64,000 nt of DNA from Zingiber officinale (lineage: Eukaryota; Streptophyta; Magnoliopsida; Zingiberales; Zingiberaceae), in assembly GCF_018446385.1 (NCBI RefSeq), contig NC_055990.1, forward strand, positions 25,319,891 to 25,383,890. The letters run 5' to 3'. The translations under genes and the position numbers were made by a program. Shown here piece by piece: positions 25,916-35,265 of this stretch; position 1 is the stretch's first letter, and each line of letters starts with the position of its first letter. The notes beneath the pieces were generated by a model. It saw only the letters and a program-made list of their open reading frames with translations, was not told the origin of the DNA and searched no databases.

Positions 25916-27164
25916 GGAAAAATCCACAAAAGAAACATGCTATAAATTATAAAAGCATGCAAAAGGCCATGAAGCCGGCTCACTTTTTAATCATTAGTCT
26001 TACTTTAAACTTTGACAAACTAGGGTTCATCCACTCCATCCCACATCATCTAATTTAATACTTAAATATATTTATTTTGAAACTAATTAATCAATTCATT
26101 ATATCTTAAAAAAAATCAAGTATTGACTTAGTCATCCAGTTAGACATAAACAAAGACAAACTACTATTGGGGAGGAAGAGGAGTGACAATTTCTCATCTT
26201 TGTAAGTCCATTTTGATCTTTTTATTGTCTTCGTCTAGATTTTCGATGGGTTTCTTCCTTACCAAAAAAGGAGAGGCTAACGGATTCCACTTCTTTCTTG
26301 CTTGCCTTCCTTGGTGAGGTAAATAAAGGTGAAACACCGCGCGATTTGTTCAACTCTCTCTTCCTCACTCTCCCAAAAGGGTAGATGATAAATAGTTCTT
26401 CAATTCCTTGTCGCTCGCTACACATGCCATGCCATGTCATGCCATATATGCTTCCTTTGCCACCTCACAGAGAAGGTAGGTAAAGTGTGTAAATTAAAGA
26501 TCATCCAAATCCACATAGAAAATCAACAAAAGGAGAAGCATAAAAGATCTCACTTTACAAAGCAAGTGATCATGCATCCTCATCTCAAGGGAGATGCATC
26601 TGAAGTAAAAGTACTATACCAATGATATATATAATTCTTTAATATTACTTTTGAAGGGATATGATATGATTAATAAATAATAATTTTAATATTCTTGGAC
26701 TTTGTTAAGGGAGACCACAAGACAAGGGAGAGCCTTCTTTGCCTTTAATTTAAAGAAAGAATTCATAAGAGATGGAGAGGTACATCTGGTGGAGTCCCCA
26801 TTTAACTTGTATATTGCACTTGAGATTCCCTTGCAAATCATGTATATTAAAATAAATGTACTAGCATCTTGGGAAAGATAAGGATGTCTATTCAGTTCAA
26901 ATTGATATTTTAGCAATCAAAACAAACTCAAAAAATATATAAAAATATTAGGGTAACAATAATAAGATGTTCCTTTTTTATTTTAATCATCAAAAACCCT
27001 TCAAAATGATATTTTTTATTTATTATCAAACCATGACCCATTTTACTTTAGTCTGTTTTATTTTTTAAAAAATACTCATATTTGGTAGAAGTAGCTATGT
27101 TTTATAACTACTATAATAATAAGATACATTAATTCTATTAACACTAATAATACTATATTATAAT
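25916..27164. other. AT-rich intergenic region
   Basis: I see no supported gene, RNA or complete element. A CATGCCATGCCATGTCATGCCA run lies near 26425. Small ORFs on both strands lack recognisable motifs. Confidence 0.5.
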
Positions 27165-28200
27165 CACTAAAAAAATCCTAATTTGTGATGAATTTTAGTG
27201 ATAAAATTAATTTGTCATAAATTAGTAACAAAATTAGCAATGACAAACTCTTTGGTCGACAACGAAATTGGCAGCAAAAATACTTTCATCATAAAATTTG
27301 TACTATAACTTGTACTTTTTTCAATTTTAGTCCTGTTATGAGTTAATTTACGTTCTTAGTCCTGTAACTTGTAATATTTTTCAATTTCAATCATTTTTCC
27401 TCTAAAATTGAAATTTTTCAACGAAAAATGTCCAATTGTTGGTTGGAATATAAAAAGCACATGGATCATAAAAAATCAAAATCCCCAAATTCAATTTACA
27501 ACTCAGCATTTTTGGTTGGAAATTTTTAATTTTGGAGGAAAAAAGACTAAAATTGAAAAATATTACAAGTTACAGGACTAAGAACGTAAATTAACTCATA
27601 ACAGGACTAAAATTGAAAAAGGTGCAAGTTATAGGACTGAAAACATAATTTTTTCTAAAATTTGTGACAAAAAAATTTGTTGCAAATTTCATCACTAATG
27701 TAAAAAATGAATTTGTCAATCAATTTGTGATGAAGTCAGATTTTGTCACTAAATCTATGACGAATTTATAATTCATCGCTAAATTTAAATTAAATTATGG
27801 ATCGGAATATTAGATTCAACAACGAATTGAGGATTCATCACTAATTTAGCGACGAATCCAATTATTGACGAATCCTCGATTTGTCACTAGCAATGAATAG
27901 TATTATTTGTCGCTGTATCAAAAGCGAATAGTGTTATTTGTTTAATCATGGATTCTTCGCTAAATTTGTGACGAAGTCATATTTCTTCGCTAAATCTATG
28001 ATGAATTTATAATTCATCACTAAATTTAAATTAAATTGTGGATTGGAATATTAGATTCAGCAACCAATTGAGGATTCATCGCTAATTTAACGACGAATCC
28101 AATTAGTGACGAATCCTCAATTCGTCGTTGAATCAGTGACGAATAGTGCTATTCGTCCCTAATTCAACGATAAATCATGAATTCATTGCTAAAATTAGGG
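27165..28200 (+). mobile_element. CACTA-like transposon terminus with subterminal repeats
   Basis: It begins CACTAAAAAAATCC, like a CACTA terminal repeat, and is followed by many short direct and inverted motifs of the type GACGAATCC / AATTTGTGACGAA / TTCATCGCTAAATT, as CACTA subterminal regions have. A block from about 27738 repeats about 241 bp later (CTAAATCTATGA at 27749 and 27990). The opposite terminus was not found, so this may be one end of a broken copy. A MITE interrupts it at 27302-27655. Confidence 0.5.
27302..27655. mobile_element. Foldback MITE with 10-bp target duplication
   Basis: Two arms of about 125 bp (about 27304-27430 and 27506-27633) are inverted copies of each other, both reading CAATTTTAGTCCTGTTATGA then TTTACGTTCTTAGTCCTGTA in their own orientation. 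TAAAATTTGT flanks the unit at 27292-27301 and 27656-27665; a 9-10 bp duplication suggests a Mutator-type origin. It is inserted in the CACTA-like terminus. Confidence 0.65.
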
Positions 28201-29278
28201 ATTTAAATCCCTCCCTCCTAACCCTAATTTTTCAATTCACAATGGCACCCTAGATCCCTCCTATGCTCGCACCGCACCGCACCACACCGCATACTCTCCT
28301 CCGTCAGTGCTCTCCTCCATCGACCAGGGTCGGCTTAAGCCTATTTGAGACCCTAGGTGGGGAAAAAAATAGACATTTGACCTTGTTTTTTTTAAAAAAA
28401 ATTTCAACCTTTTCATTCAAACTTGGACTAACAACGGAGACGAAGATAGAGAGAACAATCCTTAAAAAAAAAAAATTGATAAAATAAGAATAATAAAATA
28501 GGACAAGAATAGATAAAATATGCTTCCGTCCTCAACTCATCATCATTCACAAACCACAAAAAGTAAATAAATTAAAAAAACATGTACAAAATAACAAAAC
28601 TTAATACAATTTTTTAAAAATGAAGATCGCAACGAGACTAAACCAAGTTACCAACCACTATCATTTATCATGAACTAAATGAGCCTTTTTAGACACTTAA
28701 CAAAAAAGAAAATAAATCATATTTTTTATCACCTAGACTAGAATAGTTGCAAATGATATACTAGAGATAAAGGAAAAATCAAAAAAATTATGATTGTAAA
28801 TACATATAAATAAAAGTTAAACTTAATATCTATTAAGAAAGTGAAATGATAAAAGTATTTAACTGATTATTATTCAAAAATAATAAAATTCTTTATTTCG
28901 ATCAGACACAATATGAATGAATCTATCATCATTTAAACTTAATCAAGCAAAGAGGATAGTAACACCAACAAATTCAGCGCAACAGTATTAGATGCGATTT
29001 CTTTTCCTCAATCTTAATGAGTGAGAGAAGGATAGTGAACAAGAGTTGGAAAAGAGGAACTAAAATAAATTAGTATTTTATTTTACATTATATAAATAAA
29101 AAAAATTTAATATATATTTTTATCATAAAACATTACCAACAAAAGACAAATATAATGAGAAAAAATTAGTATAGAGAGATAAGAAAGAATAACAGGTTAG
29201 ATCTTATAAAATAATATATACAAAATTAAAAATAAGTTTAAAAATATTAAAAAGAGAGTCCTTTATTGTGGCAAAAGG

Positions 29279-29475
29279 TGAATACGCTCGCCCCCAGCGC
29301 CCCCGCCAACCCGTCCCAAGGCCAACACGGAGGAGATAAATCACGGACGGCTACTAGCCTTTGGAATACTGACTAGCACATAAGGGATGTATTTACCTCG
29401 ACTTTGCTTAGATTCGAACTCCATATCTCATTGTGACAACACCTCATACGCTAGTCACTTGACCCATCCGAGGAG

Positions 29476-29477
<2 letters not shown>
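29279..29477 (-). mobile_element. tRNA-derived SINE, minus strand
   Basis: On the minus strand it reads GGATGGGTCAAGTGACTAGC (A-box region), a B box GAGTTCGAATCT, then a body with GTGATTTATCTCCTCCGTGT and GGGACGGGTTGGCGGGGGCG. The same body sequence occurs in the K+ channel intron repeat near 18119-18192, which supports a dispersed family. Confidence 0.55.

Positions 29478-29513
<36 letters not shown>
29478..29513 (+). repeat. 36-base A homopolymer
   Basis: An uninterrupted A run next to the SINE at 29279-29477. On the SINE strand this is a 5' T run, so it is not that SINE's own tail. The exact length is prone to sequencing error. Confidence 0.9.
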
Positions 29514-29515
<2 letters not shown>

Positions 29516-29965
29516 TCTTTTATGACTATCAATTGGAGATGAGATATTTGCAAAATTGGAAGGTTTGACAGGAAAATGAGATAATACAACTTTTTAATCA
29601 CGTGTAGTCATCATCCTATTCTTTTCCATTCTATTAAAGTAATATATTTAATATATTAAAAATAATCAGTATTTGAGGTTCTAGGCTTACTAAAGCCGGC
29701 CCTGCCGCCGATGTTCTGCTCCGCCGATTTTCTCCCACTAGCAAAGCACGCCGAACAAGACCAGTAGGCTTACTAAAGCCGGCTTAATAATCCTCTCCTC
29801 CCCTGCACGGCCGGCTAGCCACGAGCACAGCAGGCCTCACGGTCGGCCGCGAGCGCATAAATCACATAGGAGAACGTACGTGAACACAGACTTCCCTAAA
29901 TCATATCGATCTACAAATCAACTAACTAACGTAACTAACTAACCACGATCACAATCCATGAAACA

Positions 29966-30405
29966 GTCTACAGGAAGCACTGCCCGGCGGCTCTTTGCGA
30001 CGAAGTGTGGCGATTGGAGAGGATCGAAAAATCCACATTGTTCAAGAATTTATGAAGTTACTCACCGTCGACCCTCGCTCACTCCGCAAGGTACGGCTCC
30101 CTGCACTACCTCATTGCCGGTACCAAAAACTACGATGACTAATTCATGGAGGGTTCCATGGATCAGATACTGGGAGTTGGGATGTCAGACAAGGTGTGGG
30201 AGGCAACAATTGCAAATGCCAAGACCTGCCGCAACTAAGCATCAAAGGGTGAGAATTACTAACGATTCTTCTTCTCCTCCTAAACACGACAGCTCTGAAG
30301 ATCACTGAAGCTCGAATATCTATCTGGAGGCCTACGTGCATTATCTGGTCAAAGAGGCATACCACAGCTGGGACGGCTTGGAAGAAAGCCATGCACTATT
30401 CGACC
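29966..30405 (+). pseudogene. CBP60/SARD1-family (calmodulin-binding protein 60) pseudogene fragment
   Basis: Three pieces of the conserved CBP60 core are readable in order. 29966-30031 gives VYRKHCPAALCDEVWRLERI, matching the family's DEVWRLEKI block. 30031-30090, in another frame, gives IHIVQEFMKLLTVDPRSLRK, then a good donor GTACGG and an acceptor at 30166. 30167-30235 gives ILGVGMSDKVWEATIANAKT, matching the family's ILG.GMS.K.WEATV.HAKTC block. A further piece at 30324-30405 gives LEAYVHYLVKEAYHSWDGLE, like the VY.D.LVK.AY..W motif. CBP60 proteins are plant transcription factors in salicylate immunity. A frameshift inside the first exon, missing sequence between the last two pieces and in-frame stops make this copy dead. 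Confidence 0.75.
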
Positions 30406-31229
30406 ACCGAATTCTGCTACAAAGTTAGTGTATCCATCCAATTTGTTCAACCGGGAGAAATTTAGTGTATCCAATTTGAAGATCACTGTAGCTCGGAAAA
30501 GTATTTTTAATAATAAAATATATTAAGATGGAATACAATATTATTTTAATAATAAATAAAAAAATAAGCTCCTGACTATTTCGATAATTATAAAAAAGAA
30601 CTCCTTTAATTTTTATCCAAAAAGCTGAGCTGAAATGAGCAAGTACAATGGGCGCAACAATTATGACTACTAATCAGCTTCAAATTCACGTCATCGCTGC
30701 ATTTCTCACCTAAACTTGTTCAACAGATTGTTGGTGCTTTGGGGTTGAAGGGCGGGCCAAGTAGCTTATGCATCATGCCATCATCCAACCCAAAAGCTTC
30801 CAAGTGGTAAGAAGTATCCATCAGCCAGGAGCTTCAAGTCGACCATCCTTTATATAGCATGCAGTACCAAACTGCATAGCTCTGTCACTTCTATCAATCA
30901 CTCTGTCTGTGGTGGTGAATTGAATGATAAAGTGTCACTTCAATGCCAATAAATATAAACAGCGTTGGCCGATTTGTCAAAAAATGGCCCTATTTCTGAC
31001 GTGGAGGTGGGGAAAGAAAGATTACTGCATGCCAAACCGAATTTTTAATAAATAAATCTACTGGTGCTTCCATTTAATTAAAATTAAGCATTCCGGTGAT
31101 TAATGCATGCGACAAAGGGCCTGGATTGCATTAATTAACGATCGAAGAATGGGAAAGAAATGGTGATTGATTGATTGATTTTGTTACCTTGTTTCGGTGA
31201 TCTCCGGTGAGAGTTGAGTAGAGGCCCGA
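30406..31229. other. Non-coding region
   Basis: No gene or element could be assigned. ATTGATTGATTGATT lies near 31165 just upstream of the CIPK fragment. Confidence 0.5.
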
Positions 31230-31310
31230 ATGGAGAAGGAGAAGTCGCTCCGGGTTGGGATGATCGATCAGATTACGTGCGAGATTTCGGTAATGCGCAT
31301 GGTGCGCCAC
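31230..31310 (+). pseudogene. CIPK protein kinase fragment, N-lobe (helix C region)
   Basis: 27 codons read EKEKSLRVGMIDQITCEISV then MRMVRH. This aligns with the DKEKVLKHKMIDQIKREIST.K..RH block of CBL-interacting protein kinases (SnRK3), which contains the conserved Glu of kinase subdomain III. Homology ends abruptly after RH, where CIPKs continue PNVV, and I could not find the preceding P-loop. A second CIPK piece on the same strand lies at 49797-50045, and together they look like one disrupted gene. Confidence 0.6.
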
Positions 31311-31805
31311 TGCGCAGAAAGATCTACTTCCGCCAGAGTCCCCGAGTCTATCACGGATGACAATTAAGATAATTATTCAGGAGATTCATAGCAGCAAATA
31401 TTCCTCTTCTTTTTTTAACCACCAGCAATCGCCAACAATTATTCTTTAGTTTCAGCTACGAATTGCAGCAGTAACTCTCCTACTATCTCCTCACGTTTGT
31501 CCCTTAGCCGGCAGCAGCAAACTACATCCGGCCTTCCTCCAGGCTCCAGCCAACAGCAGGTCCGACATCTTCCTCCTGTCCTCAATTCCAACACCAGAAA
31601 AGCACCAGGTTTCTACAACAGCAACCACAACTTAATTGCTGCCCTCCTCCAGCAATAATAAGTCTAGCATCTCCCCAACAGATTTCTTCCTTTTCAACTG
31701 CTGTCAGCACTCAACAACAGCAACAACTGCTTCCATCTTCATTATCAAGTAGTAGGAGGAGTCAAGAAACTCAACAACAAAAACTACAACACATGGACAA
31801 CATGT
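31311..31805 (+). other. Non-coding leader-like stretch before the Copia gag
   Basis: This CAA/CAG- and TCC-rich stretch joins the CIPK fragment to the Copia coding region. There is no copy of the Copia LTR (TGTTGAAGATC) and no TGGTATCAGAGC primer site, so the element's 5' LTR is missing or beyond recognition. Confidence 0.5.
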
Positions 31806-33707
31806 ATGGAATCCTACCTACAAGGTCAGGATCTTTGGGAGGTTGTTAGTGGTAGTGAAATCATGCATGCAACCAGCAGAAGATGCTAATGACATATTGC
31901 AAAAATGGAGGATCAAAGCAGGTAAAGCAATGTTTGCTTTAAAAATCACAATTGAAGAAGAAATGTTGGAGCACATCCGAGATGCCAAAACACCAAAGGA
32001 AGTATGGGACACCTTTGCTACACTCTTTTCAAAGAAGAATGATGCAAGATTGCAACTCCTGGAGAATGAGCTACTAGCAATAGGGCAACGTGACAAAATA
32101 ATTGCCCAATACTTTCACAAGATAAAGTCGATATGTCGCGAAATTTCAGAATTAGATCCAGCAGCTCCTATTGGGGAAACCAGGATAAAGAGAATAATTA
32201 TCCATGGTTTGAAACCAGAATATTGAGGATTTGTTGCTGCTATACAAGGATGGCCAACACAACCATCACTTCTTGAGTTTGAAAATTTATTTGCAGACCA
32301 AGAAGCTATGGCTAAGCAAATGAGAGAAGTCTCGCTAAAGGGTGAGGAGGAAGCGCTCTACACCAATAAAAGTAAGGGCAGCTTCAAACGACATGTTGGT
32401 GATGGATCTAAAAAGCATGGTGACAAAGTAAAGAATTATCAAGGCAATGAAGGTCATCATCCAAGAAGAGCCCCACAGAATCATGACAATAATAGAAAGT
32501 TTATTGGCAAGTGTTACAACTGTGGGAAGGTGGGCCACATGACAAAAGATTGTTGGGCTAAGAAAAAGTTTGTTCAGAGTAATACTGCTACCTCCAATCC
32601 TAAGGAGAATAGCGAAGATGACTGGGATGTTGAACCCTTGTTCGCTGCAGAGGAAAATGAAGTAGCTTTTATAATAATGTCAGACAAGATTAACTATAAA
32701 AATGATTGGATCGTAAATTCAGGCTACTCAAATCACATGACCGGTGATAAAGAAAAGCTACAAAACTTGTCTAAATATAAGGGAGCTCGTATGGTGGTGA
32801 CAGCCAACAACTCAAGGTTACTAATAGCTCACATTGGTAAGACAATAATTACGCCCCGATATAATTCTAACAAGGTGTCACTTCAAGATGTCTATCATGT
32901 CCCAGGAATGAAGAAAAATTTATTATTTGTGTCTCAACTAACATCATCAGGTTATTATGTTCTATTTGGTCCTGAAGATGTAAAGGTATACCAAAATCTC
33001 AAAATATCAGAAACACCGATAATGAAGGGGCAACGACTAGAGTCGGTCTACGTGATGTCAACAGAGTCTACATATATAGACAAGACAAGGAAAAGTGAAA
33101 CATCAAACATATGACATATGCGATTAGGTCATGTTAACTATTCCAAGTTAAACATGATGATGAAGAAGTCAATGCTTAAGGGGCTTCCTCAACTAGACAT
33201 ACGAACAGACACGGTATGTGCGGGATGTTAATATGGTAAAGCACACCAATTACCATATCAAGAGTCAAAGTTTAAAGCAAAGGAACCATTAGAGTTAGTC
33301 CACTCTAATGTATTCGGACCTGTTAAGCAACCATCAATCGGTGGTATGCGATACATGGTGACATTCATTGATGACTTCTCAAGGTATGTCTGGATCTTAT
33401 TTATGAAAAAAAAATCTGATACATTTTCCAAGTTTAAAGAGTTCAAACAGTCAGTCGAAGGAGAATTGGGAACAAAGATCTGTTGTCTACGCACAGACAA
33501 CGGGGGAGAATATAGCTCAAGAGAGTTCTCCCAATACTTAAGAGAAAGCCGAATATACCATCAGTGCACATGTGCCAACACACCACAGCAGAATGGTGTA
33601 CCAGAAAGAAAGAACCGACATTTTGCAGAAGTTTGTCGGAGTATGTTGTACGACAAGAATGTACTTGGACGGTTTTGGGCTGAAGCAATGAGGACTGCAG
33701 CTTTTGT
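31806..33707 (+). pseudogene. Copia element A, 5' part: gag, GAG-pre-integrase and integrase core
   Basis: The gag start (QDLWEVVSGSE from 31806) and the rest of gag lie in different frames, so there is a frameshift near 31850. Gag continues (KEVWDTFATLFSKKNDARLQ), with an in-frame stop at 32224, then a CCHC knuckle [14 protein letters not shown] near 32514. The protease region shows [14 protein letters not shown] where active copies have a DSGA-type site. Further stops fall at 33112 and about 33231. The integrase shows HSNV where HTDV is usual (first catalytic Asp changed to Asn), LRTDNGGEY, and [13 protein letters not shown]. The frame is cut at 33707 by the insertion of the gag-only element and resumes at 40988. 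Several stops look like single C-to-T or G-to-A changes. Confidence 0.9.
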
Positions 33708-35190
33708 TGTTGGTGCAATATCCCTTAGGTCAAGGTTGACCTGGGTAACCAAGCTGAGTCTTGGTTTGGGTTTAGATGTTTGACAATAAGATATTGATTG
33801 AAGAAGAGTCAAGTAGGTCAAGGTTGACTGGATACTTGACTGGGAAGTCCTAACTGGGATGTTGGGCAAAATGAAAGACCTAGTGAGTGAAGCTAGGCAG
33901 TATGAAAGTCCTGGTGAGTGAAGCCAGGCAGAAGAAAAGTCCTGGTGAGTGAAGCCAGGCAGAAGGAAGTCCTAGTGAATGAAGCTAGGCAGATGGAAAT
34001 CCTGGTGAGTGAAGCCAGGTGAAAGTCCTAGTGAGTGAAGCTAGGCAGATGGAAATCCTGGTGAGTGAAGCCAGGTGAAAGTCCTAGTGAGTGAAGCTAG
34101 GCAGATGGAAAACCCTAGTGAGTGAAGCTAGGTGAAAGCCCTGGTGAGTGAAGCCAGGCAAGGGAAAATCCAGATGGATCAAGGATGATCGGACATCTGG
34201 TGCTGGGAAGTCCAAGTAGGTCAAAGGATTGACTGGATACTTGGCATGAAAGAAAAGTCCAAGTAGGTCAAAGGGATTGACCGGATACTTGGCACAGAGA
34301 AAAGTCCAAGTGGGTCAAAGGGATTGACCGGACACTTGGTAAGGGAGTCCTAGCAGGTCAAGGGAGTGACTAGATGCTAGGCATGACATACCAACAGGTC
34401 AAGGTTGACCGGATGTTGGTTTGGGAGGTTTGGGACTTGGTTTTGGACAAAAATCAAGTGCTGGATCGATCAGTGGATCGATCCAGACCTGTCCCAGCGA
34501 ACAGAGAGCTTCTGGATCGATCCGTGGATCGATCCGTGGACGCGGCTGCTTCGCGCGATAAGCGCTGGATCGATCCGTGGATCGATCCAGGCGCGTTTCC
34601 AGAGCACAGAGGCGCTCTGGATCGATCCGTGGATCGATCCAAAGCCTCCCCGATCGATTGGGAACATTCGAATCGATCGGGATCCGACCGTTGGCGTCGT
34701 TTATAGCTGCAGGCGTTCGATGGCTGCGGCATCGCTTCACTGATTCACTCCAGAGCTCTCGCCAACTCCTCCACAGCGCTCACAAAGCTCAGATCGCCAG
34801 TTCTTGAAGGATCTTGGAAGCTCTCCAAGTCAAGAGGCGGATCAAAGCCAAGAAGAGAAGCTAGGGTTAGGGTTTTGTACTCATTGTAAGCTTGTAAGCT
34901 TGTATTTCTTGTATCCTTTCCCTCTCTTCTTGTATTGAGTCTTGTAGGGCTTCTCCGCCCTTGGTAGTTACCATAAAGGAGAGTTTTATTTAGTGGAGGG
35001 TGTGTGTGTTGGTGTGGATCCTTGGATTAGTCACCTCTTGTGAGGTGGATACCAAGTAAAACCAACCGTGTTAGCGTTGTGTGTTTGTTTCTGTATTTTC
35101 CGCTGCACATCTTTGAAGGAACAAGCAACGCCGAGCACCGAGCGAACGCGACGAGCTATTCACCCCCTCTAGCTACTTTTGGTCCTAACA
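33708..35190 (+). repeat. 5' LTR of the gag-only element
   Basis: Ends TGTTGGTGC...GTCCTAACA. In order it holds a hairpin array (about 33810-34420), a GATCGATCC palindrome cluster (34463-34680) and a terminal block ending CTATTCACCCCCTCTAGC. Confidence 0.95.
33810..34420 (+). repeat. Array of short hairpins with changing stems in the 5' LTR
   Basis: Each unit is an inverted repeat. Short units read CCTGG-TGAGTGAAG-CCAGG or CCTAG-TGAGTGAAG-CTAGG. Longer units enclose a GGTCAA..TTGAC loop between stems CAAGT/ACTTG, CCAGATG/CATCTGG (34170-34200), CCAAGT/ACTTGG (34212-34244 and two more), CCTAGCA/TGCTAGG (34349-34381) and CCAACA/TGTTGG (34391-34419). Stem sequence differs between units while pairing is kept. 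The same array recurs in the LTRs at 39477 and 53960. Confidence 0.85.
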
Positions 35191-35192
35191 AG

Positions 35193-35204
35193 TGGTATCA
35201 GAGC
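35193..35204 (+). other. Primer-binding site of the gag-only element
   Basis: TGGTATCAGAGC, complementary to the 3' end of initiator Met-tRNA, two bases after the 5' LTR. Typical of Copia elements. Confidence 0.9.
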
Positions 35205-35265
35205 GAGGCCGCTCTTCACCGGAATCATCGCCGGAAGGGTCAAGCATAACAAGAAAAGCTAGAGA

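Larger units (their letters stand above)
28325..29704. mobile_element. Probable non-autonomous hAT-type element
   Basis: The left end CAGGGTCGGCTTAAGCC and the right end (reverse complement CAGGGCCGGCTTTAGTAAGCC) match the CAGGG-type terminal repeats common in hAT elements. The 8-bp flanks CCATCGAC and CCGCCGAT differ only by transitions, as a decayed target duplication would. The interior is AT-rich and non-coding and contains a SINE and a poly(A) tract. Confidence 0.45.

Noticed and set aside
34374..34743. Overlapping ORFs in several frames rich in Asp-Arg-Ser / Ile-Asp-Pro
   Set aside because: They are translations of GATCGATCC palindromes in an LTR and appear in all frames on both strands.
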